DNA of 64,000 bases, taken from the NCBI RefSeq assembly GCF_001043025.1, contig NZ_JYLD01000011.1, positions 124,001-188,000 on the forward strand. The letters are read 5' to 3'. Shown here piece after piece: positions 7,549-15,595 of this stretch. Position numbers and translations under genes: made by a program. This DNA comes from Pseudomonas helleri. Lineage in GTDB: Bacteria; Pseudomonadota; Gammaproteobacteria; Pseudomonadales; Pseudomonadaceae. The notes beneath the pieces are model-generated. The model saw only the letters and a list, made by a program, of their open reading frames with translations. It was not told the origin of the DNA and ran no database searches. Positions within the stretch are counted from its first letter, which is position 1, and the number at the start of each line of letters is the position of its first letter.

Positions 7549-8967
7549 TTACTTGGCCGGGCTGTAAACCTCGGTAGAGGCTTGTTCAACACGCTTGGGT
7601 TTCAACCAGTAGCAGAGCCCCATAAAGGCCACCCAAATCGGCATTGCGAACACCGAGATGCGAATGCCCGGGATCAACAGCATGATCACCAGAATGAACG
7701 CCACAAACGCCAGGCAGATGTAGTTGCCGTACGGGTACCACAGTGCCTTGAACAGCGGGGTTTGCGCGGTTTTGTTCATGTGCTGGCGGAATTTGAAGTG
7801 CGAGTAGCTGATCATCGCCCAGTTGATCACCAGCGTCGCAACCACCAGCGACATCAGCAGTTCCAGCGCGTCGTGCGGCATCCAGTAGTTGAGCAGTACC
7901 GCAATCACCGTCACTGCTGCCGAAGCCAGAATGGCATTGACCGGCACGCCACGCTTGTCGATCTTGGCCAGCGCTTTGGGCGCATCGCCCTGCTGCGCCA
8001 TGCCCAGCAGCATACGGCTGTTGCAGTAGGTGCCGCTGTTGTACACCGACAACGCCGCGGTCAGTACCACGAAGTTGAGGATGTTCGCTGCGGTGTTGCT
8101 GCCCAGCATCGAGAACACTTGTACAAACGGGCTGCTGCTGTAGCTGTCGCCACCAGCGTTGAGGGTTTCAAGCAGCGAGTCCCACGGGGTCAGCGACAGC
8201 AGAACCACCAGTGCACCGATGTAGAAAATCAGGATGCGGTAGATCACCTGGTTGATCGCTTTAGGGATCACCGTGCGCGGTTTGTCGGCTTCTGCGGCGG
8301 TGAAACCGAGCATTTCCAGACCACCGAACGAGAACATGATGAAGGCCATGGCCATCAGCAAACCGGTCACGCCGTGCGGGAAGAAACCACCATGCGACCA
8401 CAGGTTGCTGACGGAAGCTTGTGGGCCGCCGCTACCACTGGTGAGCAAGTAACTGCCCAGGGCGATCATGCCGATAATGGCCACGACCTTGATGATCGCG
8501 AACCAGAACTCGGCCTCACCAAACACTTTGACGTTGGTCAGGTTGATCACGTTGATCAGCACGAAGAAGGCTGCCGCAGAGGCCCAGGTCGGGATCTCGG
8601 GCCACCAGTAGTGCACGTATTTACCGACCGCTGTCAGCTCCGACATGCCCACCAGGATGTACAGCACCCAGCAGTTCCAGCCCGACAGGAAGCCGGCAAA
8701 GCCGCCCCAGTATTTATGCGCAAAGTGGCTGAAGGAGCCGGCAACGGGCTCTTCGACGATCATTTCGCCGAGCTGGCGCATGATCATGAAGGCAATGAAG
8801 CCGCAGATGGCATAGCCCAGAATCATTGATGGACCGGCCGATTTGAGTACCCCGGCCGAGCCGAGGAACAGGCCAGTACCAATCGCGCCGCCGAGGGCAA
8901 TCAACTGGATATGACGATTTTTCAGGCCGCGTTTAAGCTCACCTGATTGCGAGGTTTTTCCACTCAT
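7549..8967 (-). CDS. aroP: Aromatic amino acid permease AroP
   Basis: An APC-superfamily proton symporter for phenylalanine, tyrosine and tryptophan with about 12 transmembrane segments. The N-terminus KRGLKNRHIQLIALGGAIGT is the family hallmark, followed by GFIAFMIMRQLGEM and the SFGGLEMLGFTAAE segment. The ATG at 8967 (MSGKTSQSGEL, 472 aa) matches family starts; an upstream in-frame GTG at 9021 lies inside a separate leader ORF and is rejected. It sits near phhRAB and is a likely PhhR target. Its 5' leader is unusual: a 34-codon ORF, an 11-bp long-range stem and a folded upstream domain. Confidence 0.95.
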   Translation of the reverse strand: MSGKTSQSGELKRGLKNRHIQLIALGGAIGTGLFLGSAGVLKSAGPSMILGYAICGFIAFMIMRQLGEMIVEEPVAGSFSHFAHKYWGGFAGFLSGWNCWVLYILVGMSELTAVGKYVHYWWPEIPTWASAAAFFVLINVINLTNVKVFGEAEFWFAIIKVVAIIGMIALGSYLLTSGSGGPQASVSNLWSHGGFFPHGVTGLLMAMAFIMFSFGGLEMLGFTAAEADKPRTVIPKAINQVIYRILIFYIGALVVLLSLTPWDSLLETLNAGGDSYSSSPFVQVFSMLGSNTAANILNFVVLTAALSVYNSGTYCNSRMLLGMAQQGDAPKALAKIDKRGVPVNAILASAAVTVIAVLLNYWMPHDALELLMSLVVATLVINWAMISYSHFKFRQHMNKTAQTPLFKALWYPYGNYICLAFVAFILVIMLLIPGIRISVFAMPIWVAFMGLCYWLKPKRVEQASTEVYSPAK

Positions 8968-8985
8968 TGAAAGCGTTCCACACAA

Positions 8986-9061
8986 GGTTTGATGTGATTC
9001 AGTGCGATGTAGCTTGAGCACCAGAGGCAGTGATCGAAGGGTCTACAACACACATCAAACC
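8986..9061 (-). promoter_or_regulatory. Long-range RNA stem in the aroP leader
   Basis: In the transcript, GGTTTGATGTG (from 9061-9051, inside the leader ORF) is perfectly complementary to CACATCAAACC (from 8996-8986). The latter ends six bases before the aroP Shine-Dalgarno GGAA (8979-8976). The 3' arm can alternatively start a short local CACA/TGTG hairpin touching that site, so two exclusive folds are possible. Confidence 0.55.
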
Positions 9062-9103
9062 CCAGCGCAGACGCCAGGAATCCAAAGTTGTTTCACGAGT
9101 CAT
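8999..9103 (-). CDS. Candidate aroP leader peptide (34 aa, two Trp codons)
   Basis: The reverse strand has AGGTG, four bases, then ATG at 9103. A 34-codon frame ends in TGA at 8999, 32 bases before the aroP ATG. The peptide begins MTRETTLDSWRLRWGLMCVV; tryptophan codons are at positions 10 and 14. Codons 15-18 contain the 5' arm of an 11-bp stem whose 3' arm lies between the leader stop and the aroP ribosome binding site. This is the layout of a ribosome-sensing leader. It could also be a chance frame; conservation of the Trp codons would decide. Confidence 0.5.
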   Translation of the reverse strand: MTRETTLDSWRLRWGLMCVVDPSITASGAQATSH

Positions 9104-9126
9104 GCGTCACCTGTTTGTTTTTATCT

Positions 9127-9208
9127 GTGACGGAATCGAACCCGCAACGCTTGTGGCGATGCGGAGTTAACAAGGCGGGTTAGCCTCGAGGTTTTGGCCA
9201 CTCATCAC
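9127..9208 (-). promoter_or_regulatory. Folded RNA domain upstream of the aroP leader ORF
   Basis: Nested complementary segments are visible. GTGACG (9127-9132) pairs with CATCAC (9203-9208, one G-U). AACCCGC (9139-9145) pairs with GCGGGTT (9175-9181), and CTTGT (9150-9154) with ACAAG (9170-9174). A CCTCGAGG palindrome fills the other side. One arm resembles a tRNA T-loop (GGGTTCGATTCC), but no complete tRNA fold is possible. It may be a cis-regulatory domain of aroP. Confidence 0.45.
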
Positions 9209-9481
9209 GGGGTTGAGCAGCGCAAAAAGCGCGGGTACGCAATTGGGTCACAGTTAAAACGCGGCGCATTGTACACCCGCTCGTAGGCAAGATCCCATCA
9301 CACCGCCGTTTGCAAGACGAAACAAGCCAATAAACGGTCAGAAATAGTACCGGCAGCCCTTTTTCCGGAAAGTATTCTTTACAGAAGGGGTGAAACGGGC
9401 TGCTGCGCCGGATAACCTGTTGATTTTGTAGAGATAGCTTTACGGAGCGTAAAGAAATATTTCCACGTGGAAACCTGATTT
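9209..9481. promoter_or_regulatory. Upstream region of aroP with palindromes
   Basis: No gene is seen here. Notable are a GCGC-A5-GCGC hairpin (9220-9232), a reverse-strand TACAAT that could be a -10 element (in GTGTACAATG, near 9268-9273), CTTTACG-GAG-CGTAAAG (9438-9454) and the perfect palindrome TTTCCACGTGGAAA (9460-9473). The last two, six bases apart, look like protein-binding sites. Neither has the TGTAAA-N6-TTTACA form expected for PhhR. Confidence 0.4.
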
Positions 9482-9549
9482 TGTAGGAGCGAGCTTGCCT
9501 CGCGATCTTTTAGAAGATCAAAAGATCGCGAGGCAAGCTCGCTCCTACA
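9482..9549. repeat. REP-type inverted repeat pair (GTAGGAGCGAGC family)
   Basis: Arms TGTAGGAGCGAGCTTGCCTC and their complement enclose CGCGATCTTTT / AAAAGATCGCG. It lies between the aroP upstream region and the rluB terminator. Confidence 0.9.
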
Positions 9550-9571
9550 GGGCCAGGTGATTTGCAGGCAT

Positions 9572-9608
9572 AAAAAAACGCCAACCCTTTGGGGGTTGGC
9601 GTTTTTTT
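9572..9608 (-). terminator. Intrinsic terminator after rluB
   Basis: ACGCCAACCC and GGGTTGGCGT form a 10-bp stem flanked by seven A and eight T residues. It therefore works in principle on both strands. The gene it serves is rluB, whose stop is 15 bases away. Confidence 0.9.
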
Positions 9609-9623
9609 TACAGCGCCGCAGGT

Positions 9624-10820
9624 TTACTCAGGCTTGCGACGACCAAAGCCTGGACGCTGACCGGAACCGGACGGCGCGCCACGACGCTTGCCGGACGGCG
9701 CATCATCAACCAGCTTTGGACCCGAGCGCGTCGGCTTGGCCGGGCGCTTGCTGATTTCGCTCGGACGCTCGGCGATCGGTGCACCGCGACCTGCCGGTAC
9801 ACGGTCAGTGCGGCCGGACGGCTTGCGGGCCGGACGGGCAGACTCATCACGGGCCGGACGACCTGGACGCTCACCTTCGATGTGCGGTTGACGCGCTGGA
9901 CGCGGCGCAGCCGGTTCACCATTGGCCGGGCGCAAGGTACGTGCAACACGGTCAGCACGCGGTACTGGGCGCGATGACTTGCGCTGCATGCGCTCAAGCT
10001 TGTCTTTGCTCTTGGCGTTCATTTCAGGCAGGGCAACCGGCGTGAGGCCGACTTCAGCACTGAGAATGTCGATTTCGTACTGGCTCATTTCGCGCCAGCG
10101 ACCCATCGGCAGGTCAGAGTTGAGGAACACCGGACCGAAACGCACGCGCTTCAGACGGCTGACCACCAAGCCCTGAGATTCCCACAAACGACGTACTTCA
10201 CGGTTACGGCCTTCCATCACCACGCAGTGGTACCAATGGTTGAAGCCTTCACCGCCTGGCGCTTGCTTGATGTCGGTGAAACGCGCAGGGCCGTCTTCCA
10301 GCACGACGCCCGCCTTGAGGCGTTCGATCATTTCGTCATCGACTTCGCCACGCACACGTACCGCGTATTCACGGTCCATTTCGTAGGAAGGGTGCATCAG
10401 GCGGTTAGCCAGCTCACCGTCGGTGGTGAACATCAGCAAGCCGGTGGTGTTGATGTCGAGACGACCGATGTTGATCCAGCGGCCTTCTTTTGGGCGCGGC
10501 AGCTTGTCAAACACGGTCGGACGGCCTTCCGGGTCGTCACGGGTGCAGATTTCGCCGTCGGGTTTGTTGTACATGATCACGCGGCGCACCGATTCGGCGG
10601 CCTCTTCACGCTTGATCACCTTGCCATCGATGGAGATGGCGTCATGCAGATCTACGCGCAACCCAAGGGTTGCATCCTTGCCATTGACCTTGATGCGGCC
10701 TTGGCTGATCCAGCTTTCTACGTCGCGGCGCGAGCCGACGCCGATACGGGCGAGTACTTTTTGCAGTTTTTCGCCTGCCGGGCCAATTTCCTGGCTGTCT
10801 TTAGGGTCTAGATCACTCAT
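9624..10820 (-). CDS. rluB: 23S rRNA pseudouridine synthase RluB
   Basis: RluB converts U2605 (E. coli numbering) of 23S rRNA to pseudouridine. It has an N-terminal S4 RNA-binding domain (KLQKVLARIGVGSRRDVESWI, about 17-75) and the RsuA/RluB catalytic motif GRLDINTTGLLMFTTDG with its aspartate. After about residue 260 comes a roughly 130-residue low-complexity tail rich in Arg, Pro, Ala and Gly. Such tails are typical of Pseudomonas RluB and may contact rRNA. scpB and scpA lie upstream on the same strand, with a DUF1289 gene between. Confidence 0.93.
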   Translation of the reverse strand: MSDLDPKDSQEIGPAGEKLQKVLARIGVGSRRDVESWISQGRIKVNGKDATLGLRVDLHDAISIDGKVIKREEAAESVRRVIMYNKPDGEICTRDDPEGRPTVFDKLPRPKEGRWINIGRLDINTTGLLMFTTDGELANRLMHPSYEMDREYAVRVRGEVDDEMIERLKAGVVLEDGPARFTDIKQAPGGEGFNHWYHCVVMEGRNREVRRLWESQGLVVSRLKRVRFGPVFLNSDLPMGRWREMSQYEIDILSAEVGLTPVALPEMNAKSKDKLERMQRKSSRPVPRADRVARTLRPANGEPAAPRPARQPHIEGERPGRPARDESARPARKPSGRTDRVPAGRGAPIAERPSEISKRPAKPTRSGPKLVDDAPSGKRRGAPSGSGQRPGFGRRKPE

Positions 10821-10964
10821 CTGGGCACCTCCCGGTGTGTCAACTCAGGCGTGGCCTGAGGTGTTAAAAATTAAGCCCTGCTGCTCGAACGAGCGCGTGG
10901 GGGTCGCGAATCATACGCGGATGTTGGCCATTGCGCATCAATGTCGGGTGATGAAGGCGCCGAC

Positions 10965-11147
10965 TTACTTCTTTTTCCGCCGGCCGGTGGCCTTCAGAGT
11001 CTTCAAACGCAGGGCGGCTTCGGCCAGCACGGCACGTTTTTCATCCTTGTCGAGTTTCTTCCAGCTTTTGATTTCACGCTTGCTGCGCCCGCAGCCGATG
11101 CAGATGTCATCGGTGAATTTGCAGAGGCTGATGCAGGGGTCTTTCAT
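10965..11147 (-). CDS. DUF1289 small cysteine protein
   Basis: A 60-residue protein, MKDPCISLCKFTDDICIGCGR, with the DUF1289 pattern of four cysteines (C5, C9, C16, C19 in this start) and a basic tail GRRKKK. The cysteines suggest metal or Fe-S binding, but no function is established. The ATG at 11147 is chosen over an in-frame TTG at 11162, as GAGAG precedes it at proper distance. It lies between scpB and rluB on the same strand. Confidence 0.85.
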   Translation of the reverse strand: MKDPCISLCKFTDDICIGCGRSKREIKSWKKLDKDEKRAVLAEAALRLKTLKATGRRKKK

Positions 11148-11168
11148 GATGGAATCTCTCAAAATCCC

Positions 11169-11235
11169 TGTAGGAGCGAGCTTGTCTCGCGATTTTTAAA
11201 AGATCAAAAGATCGCGAGGCAAGCTCGCTCCTACA
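11169..11235. repeat. REP-type inverted repeat pair (GTAGGAGCGAGC family)
   Basis: Arms TGTAGGAGCGAGCTTGTCTC and GAGGCAAGCTCGCTCCTACA flank a CGCGAT...AAAAGATC core. It lies between scpB (stop at 11245) and the DUF1289 gene, where it could limit read-through or protect the upstream message end. Confidence 0.9.
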
Positions 11236-11244
11236 AGGGGTGTG

Positions 11245-12198
11245 TCAGTCTTCGAGATCGCGGCGTTCCTGTTCGATGGCGTCGGCCAGGGCTCGGGCTT
11301 CGAGTTCTTCTTCACTCAGGGCGGCCCGCGCTTCCAGGGCTGCTACGGCAGCACGCAAGCGATCACGCGCCAGCTCCGCCGCGCTGAGCCGTGGCTCGAC
11401 CTCAGGTTGCGGTTCTGGCTCAGGTTCAGGTGTTGGCTCTGGCTCTTCACTTGCCGGTTGCGGCTCATCGCTGACTGCTGCTTCTTCCCTCAACAAGTCA
11501 TCAAAGTCAGTTTTAAGACCTTCTTCCATCGAGTCCAGTTCCACCAGCAGGGTGCGGAAGCTGGTCTCGTCCTTGGGCTCTTCAGGCTCCAGGCTTTCGT
11601 CTGCCAGGGCTTGCAAGTGTTCAGGCACAGGGGCGTCGTCGAAGTCGAGGATCGGGTCTGGCTCCAGCTCGCGCAGTTCGGCCAACGGCGGTAAATCGTC
11701 GAGGTTTTGCAGATTGAAGTGGTCCAGAAACGCCTTGGTGGTCGCAAACATCGCCGGTTTGCCCGGCACGTCGCGGTAGCCCACCACGCGGATCCATTCG
11801 CGCTCCAGCAGGGTTTTGACGATGTGGCTGTTGACCGCTACGCCGCGCACGTCTTCGATCTCGCCACGGGTGATGGGCTGGCGATAGGCAATCAGCGCCA
11901 TGGTTTCGAGCATCGCCCGTGAATAACGTTGCGGGCGTTCTTCCCACAGCCGCCCGACCCACGGCGAAAACTTCTCGCGAATTTGCAGGCGATAGCCCGA
12001 GGCGACTTCCTTGAGTTCAAAGGCGCGGCCATCGCACGATTTGCGCAGCACATCGAGGGCCTTTTTGAAAACGGGCGGCTCAGGCCGTTCGCTCTCATCA
12101 AACAGCTCAAACAGTCGCTCCAGGCTTTGCGGCTTTCCGGAGGCCAACAAAAAGGCCTCCAGCAGCGGTGCCAGTTCGCGGGGTTCAGTCAAATTCAT
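11245..12198 (-). CDS. scpB: Condensin subunit ScpB
   Basis: ScpB is a winged-helix kleisin partner of the SMC-ScpAB complex that organises and segregates chromosomes. The conserved core spans about residues 1-180 (LEAFLLASGKP, MLETMALIAYRQPITRGEIEDVRGV). The last about 130 residues form an acidic, Pro/Glu-rich tail (EEPEPTPEPEPEPQPEVEP) absent from short ScpB proteins but common in Pseudomonas. It follows scpA with a 12-base gap, so the two are co-transcribed. Confidence 0.95.
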   Translation of the reverse strand: MNLTEPRELAPLLEAFLLASGKPQSLERLFELFDESERPEPPVFKKALDVLRKSCDGRAFELKEVASGYRLQIREKFSPWVGRLWEERPQRYSRAMLETMALIAYRQPITRGEIEDVRGVAVNSHIVKTLLEREWIRVVGYRDVPGKPAMFATTKAFLDHFNLQNLDDLPPLAELRELEPDPILDFDDAPVPEHLQALADESLEPEEPKDETSFRTLLVELDSMEEGLKTDFDDLLREEAAVSDEPQPASEEPEPTPEPEPEPQPEVEPRLSAAELARDRLRAAVAALEARAALSEEELEARALADAIEQERRDLED

Positions 12199-12210
12199 GG
12201 TTTCAGCTCT

Positions 12211-13038
12211 TTATTCGGCTCGCGCCCGCACGTGGATTGCCGTGAAGGGCTCATTTTGCACCAACTCGACCAGCGACTCTTTGACCAGCTCAAGAATGGC
12301 CATAAAGGTCACGACCACGCCCAAACGCCCTTCTTCTACGGTGAACAGCTCAACAAACGGCACAAAACCGCCGCCTTTGAGACGTTCCAGCACTTCGCTC
12401 ATGCGCTCTCGCGTGGACAGGGCTTCACGGCTGACCTGATGGCTTTCAAACATGTCGGTACGGCGCAGCACTTCGGCCATGGACATTAGCAGCTCTTCGA
12501 GCGCGACGTCCGGCACCAGCTTGCGCGCCCGTGCCTCGGGGGCATCGAGTTTGGGCACGATGATGTCGCGCCCTACCCGGCTCAAGCCATCAATGCCTTC
12601 CGCTGCCGCCTTGAATCGCTCGTATTGTTGCAAGCGGCGGATCAGTTCGGCACGCGGGTCGCCTTCTTCCTCTTCGACCTCGGCCGAGCGCGGCAGGAGC
12701 ATGCGTGACTTGATTTCGGCCAGCATCGCGGCCATCACCAAATACTCGGCGGCCAGCTCCAGACGCACGGTTTTCATCAGTTCGACATAGCCCATGTACT
12801 GGCGGGTAATTTCCGCCACGGGAATGTCCAGAATGTCGATGTTCTGTTTGCGGATCAGGTACAGCAGCAAGTCGAGCGGGCCTTCAAAGGCGTCAAGAAA
12901 CACCTCCAGCGCATCCGGGGGGATGTACAGGTCCATCGGCATTTCAATAACGGCCTGGCCATAGACCATGGCAAACGGCAGTTCTTGCTGGGCACCGGCT
13001 TGCTCATCAACCGTTTCTACTACGTCCAGGTCTGACAT
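12211..13038 (-). CDS. scpA: Condensin kleisin subunit ScpA
   Basis: ScpA bridges the SMC heads. The 275-residue protein has the kleisin N-domain motif FEGPLDLLLYLIRKQNIDILDIPVAEIT and the AAEYLVMAAMLAEIKSRMLLP helix; a C-terminal winged helix follows. Its ATG overlaps the stop of the upstream yciO-like gene (TGATG), so rnm-yciO-scpA-scpB form a tight operon. Confidence 0.95.
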   Translation of the reverse strand: MSDLDVVETVDEQAGAQQELPFAMVYGQAVIEMPMDLYIPPDALEVFLDAFEGPLDLLLYLIRKQNIDILDIPVAEITRQYMGYVELMKTVRLELAAEYLVMAAMLAEIKSRMLLPRSAEVEEEEGDPRAELIRRLQQYERFKAAAEGIDGLSRVGRDIIVPKLDAPEARARKLVPDVALEELLMSMAEVLRRTDMFESHQVSREALSTRERMSEVLERLKGGGFVPFVELFTVEEGRLGVVVTFMAILELVKESLVELVQNEPFTAIHVRARAE

Positions 13039-13667
13039 CAGGCCTCGACCATAAACGGCGTCGGGTCACCACAACCTACCCGTACGATTTCGGGTTCGTC
13101 ATTAATCAGATTAATCACGGTCGAAGCCTTATTGCCGCCAAAACCGCCATCAATAATCAGATCGACGTGCTTTTCCAGCTCCTGGCGAATCTCGTAAGGG
13201 TCTTCCATCGGCTCGGTTTCACCCGGCAGGATCAGCGTGACGCTCATCAGCGGCTCGTTCAGTTCCTGGAGCAGTGCCAGGGCAATCGGATGCTGCGGAA
13301 CGCGCATACCGATGGTGCGCCGCTTGGGGTGCAGCAGCAGGCGCGGCACTTCACGGGTAGCGTTGAGGATAAAGGTGTACGGCCCCGGCGTGTGAGCTTT
13401 GAGCAAACGGAACACGCCAGTACCAACCCTGGCAAACATACCCAATTGCGACAGGTCGCTGCACATTAAAGTGAAGTTGTGTTTATCGTCCAGGTTACGC
13501 AGGCGCTTGATTCGCTCGATCGCGGTTTTGTCGCCTATCTGACAACCCACGGCATAGGACGAATCGGTGGGATAGATCACCACGCCACCCTCGCGGATGA
13601 TCTCGACTGCCTGTTTGATCAGGCGCGGCTGCGGGTTTTCCGGATGGATCTGGAAAAATTGACTCAC
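13038..13667 (-). CDS. Sua5/YciO/YrdC family protein (YciO-like)
   Basis: The family includes L-threonylcarbamoyladenylate synthases for tRNA t6A. This 209-residue member carries the YrdC dsRNA-binding-like fold motif GGVVIYPTDSSYAVGC and KRLRNLDDKHNFTLMC. It resembles E. coli YciO, whose in vivo role is unclear, more than TsaC. The GTG at 13667 (MSQFFQIHPENPQP) is chosen because AGGAA precedes it and families start there; the longer frame to 13919 overlaps rnm. It lies 13 bases after rnm, as in E. coli yciV-yciO. Confidence 0.88.
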   Translation of the reverse strand: MSQFFQIHPENPQPRLIKQAVEIIREGGVVIYPTDSSYAVGCQIGDKTAIERIKRLRNLDDKHNFTLMCSDLSQLGMFARVGTGVFRLLKAHTPGPYTFILNATREVPRLLLHPKRRTIGMRVPQHPIALALLQELNEPLMSVTLILPGETEPMEDPYEIRQELEKHVDLIIDGGFGGNKASTVINLINDEPEIVRVGCGDPTPFMVEA

Positions 13668-13680
13668 GTTATGTTCCTGT

Positions 13681-14544
13681 TCAGTCGGTGGCAGCAGGCT
13701 GGTCATATTTGAATCGACACCACAATGGCGGCAGATCTTCCGGGACGGGGCGATATTCGCCGATCTCGGACCAACCTCCAGGGCCATGAAAATCACTGCC
13801 GGCACTGACCAGCAGACCAAATTCACGCGCCAGAATCGCCAGGCTGCCCACCTGATCAGCAGGTTGGTAGCCATTGACGACCTCAATCGCGTGACCTCCC
13901 GCTTGAATATAGTCGCCAATCAGCCGACGTCGCTTGCTGCGCGTGAAATCGTAGTGCGACGGGTGCGCCAGGCTCACCCAGGCACCGGCTGCACGCAAAG
14001 TGCCGACGGTCTCGTCAAGGGTCGGCCAATGCTGTTTGACGTCGCCCAGCTTGCCAGCGCCCAGCCATTTGCGGAACGCTTCGGCGCGATCTTTGACGTA
14101 CCCGGCCTCAACCAGGTAGTCGGCAAAGTGCGGACGGGCCGGGGCATTGCCGCTGTCGCCCAGGCCCTGTTGAATGGCCCGCGCGCCTTCCAGTGCGCCG
14201 GGCATGCCTTTGAGGGCGAGCTTGCGGCTGATTTCTTCTGCGCGCAGCCAACGGCCTTCGTGCAGTTTGGCGATGGCCTCAAGCAAGGCCGGGGCCTGGG
14301 TATCAAACCCGTAGCCCAGTACATGAATAGTCGCGCCACCCCAGGTACACGACAATTCAATGCCGTTTATCAGCGTCATGTTCAAGGCCAGCGCCGCCGC
14401 GCGGGCCTCTTCGAGGCCTTCAAGTGTATCGTGATCGGTCAGGGCCAGGACTCGCACACCTTTCTCGAACGCACGCGCAACCAGTGCCGCCGGCGCCAAA
14501 GCGCCATCAGATGCCGTGCTATGGCAATGCAAGTCTATTTCCAC
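13681..14544 (-). CDS. rnm: PHP-domain 5'-3' exoribonuclease RNase AM (YciV)
   Basis: The PHP phosphoesterase motifs DLHCHSTASDG, LTDHDTLEG, and late SAGSDFHGPG provide metal ligands. E. coli YciV/TrpH degrades short RNA and matures 5S rRNA 5' ends; relatives act on 3',5'-nucleotide bisphosphates. The protein has 287 residues and begins with GTG (GTG GAA ATA GAC). It is the first gene of the rnm-yciO-scpAB unit and is divergent from yciB, so the 84-base gap should hold both promoters. Confidence 0.9.
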   Translation of the reverse strand: MEIDLHCHSTASDGALAPAALVARAFEKGVRVLALTDHDTLEGLEEARAAALALNMTLINGIELSCTWGGATIHVLGYGFDTQAPALLEAIAKLHEGRWLRAEEISRKLALKGMPGALEGARAIQQGLGDSGNAPARPHFADYLVEAGYVKDRAEAFRKWLGAGKLGDVKQHWPTLDETVGTLRAAGAWVSLAHPSHYDFTRSKRRRLIGDYIQAGGHAIEVVNGYQPADQVGSLAILAREFGLLVSAGSDFHGPGGWSEIGEYRPVPEDLPPLWCRFKYDQPAATD

Positions 14545-14628
14545 GGGGATTTAATAACCTCTAGCTGACGCTTTCGCTGTCATTGATGTTTGTTATTATG
14601 CCGCCACATCCTGCTTCTGGCTGCCACT

Positions 14629-15231
14629 GTGAAACAATTCATCGACTTCATCCCGCTGTTACTGTTTTTCGTTGTCTACAAAATCGAACCACGCGTCGTT
14701 GATTTCGCCGGGCATAGCCTGACGGTCGGGGGCATCTTCAGCGCGACAGCGATGTTGATCCTCAGCTCGGTGGTGGTTTACGGCATTCTGTTTATCAAGC
14801 AGCGCAAGCTCGAAAAGAGCCAGTGGCTGACCCTGATCGCCTGCCTGGTATTTGGCAGCCTGACCTTGGCCTTCCACAGCGAAACCTTCCTTAAATGGAA
14901 GGCGCCGGTGGTGAACTGGCTGTTTGCCGTGGCGTTTGCCGGTAGCCATTTCATTGGCGACAAGCCGCTGATCAAACGCATCATGGGCCACGCGCTGACC
15001 CTGCCGGATGCCGTCTGGACGCGCCTGAACCTGGCCTGGATCGGCTTCTTCCTGTTCTGCGGTGCGGCCAACCTGTTTGTGGCCTTCACTTATCAGAGCA
15101 TCTGGGTCGACTTCAAAGTCTTCGGCAGCCTGGGCATGACCGTGCTGTTCCTGGTTGCTCAGGGTATTTATCTGTCGCGCCACCTGCATGACACCGATTC
15201 TGCACCGACCAACACCAAATCCGAGGACTGA
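14629..15231 (+). CDS. yciB: Inner-membrane septation protein YciB (IspZ)
   Basis: A 200-residue protein with about five transmembrane helices, beginning MKQFIDFIPLLLFFVVYKIEPR and containing WLFAVAFAGSHFIGDKPLIKRIM. Family members affect cell-envelope integrity and septation and interact with elongation and division proteins. GTG at 14629 is the family start; the frame opens earlier at 14590. It is followed with a one-base gap by yciI, so they are coupled. Confidence 0.93.
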   Translation: MKQFIDFIPLLLFFVVYKIEPRVVDFAGHSLTVGGIFSATAMLILSSVVVYGILFIKQRKLEKSQWLTLIACLVFGSLTLAFHSETFLKWKAPVVNWLFAVAFAGSHFIGDKPLIKRIMGHALTLPDAVWTRLNLAWIGFFLFCGAANLFVAFTYQSIWVDFKVFGSLGMTVLFLVAQGIYLSRHLHDTDSAPTNTKSED

Positions 15232-15232
15232 C

Positions 15233-15532
15233 ATGCTCTACGCAATCATTTCCACCGACGTTGCCGACTCCCTTGAAAAACGCCTGGCCGCACGCCCGGC
15301 GCACCTTGAGCGCCTGCAAGCACTGCAAAAAGAAGGCCGTGTCGTTCTGGCTGGCCCGCACCCGGCCATCGACAGTAATGACCCAGGCCCGGCCGGTTTC
15401 ACTGGCAGCCTGGTGGTCGCCGAGTTCGACTCACTGGTAGCTGCCCAGGCCTGGGCTGACGCGGACCCTTACGTGGCTGCTGGCGTGTACGCCAATGTAA
15501 TCGTCAAGCCGTTCAAGAAAGTCCTGCCCTAA
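15233..15532 (+). CDS. yciI: YciI family protein
   Basis: A 99-residue ferredoxin-like-fold protein, MLYAIISTDVADSLEKRL, with the family residues RPAHLERL (histidine) and ADADPYVAAGVY (aspartate) that form the proposed active site. Its biochemical role is unsettled. The ATG follows the yciB stop TGA by one base, and GAGGA lies about seven bases upstream inside yciB. Confidence 0.92.
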   Translation: MLYAIISTDVADSLEKRLAARPAHLERLQALQKEGRVVLAGPHPAIDSNDPGPAGFTGSLVVAEFDSLVAAQAWADADPYVAAGVYANVIVKPFKKVLP

Positions 15533-15553
15533 TCGCGGTATTTTTTGCCGGTC

Positions 15554-15574
15554 GCCGACGCGCAAAGCGTCGGC
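15554..15574. other. Hairpin between yciI and the response regulator
   Basis: GCCGACGC and GCGTCGGC form an 8-bp stem with loop GCAAA. No U-tract follows on either strand, so it is not a canonical terminator. It lies 22 bases before the next ATG. Confidence 0.4.
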
Positions 15575-15595
15575 ACTGGCTAAATCGAGTAAGAC

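Noticed and set aside
7582..8829. 415-codon frame antisense to aroP
   Set aside because: His/Arg/Gln-rich composition is typical of a shadow frame over a membrane-protein gene.
9127..9145. Possible tRNA or tRNA fragment (GGGTTCGATTCC)
   Set aside because: The T-loop-like sequence lacks a paired T-stem and no anticodon arm can be formed; it is better explained as part of the aroP leader fold.
13668..13919. N-terminal extension of the YciO-like protein
   Set aside because: It overlaps rnm out of frame and lacks family similarity; the GTG at 13667 has a ribosome binding site.
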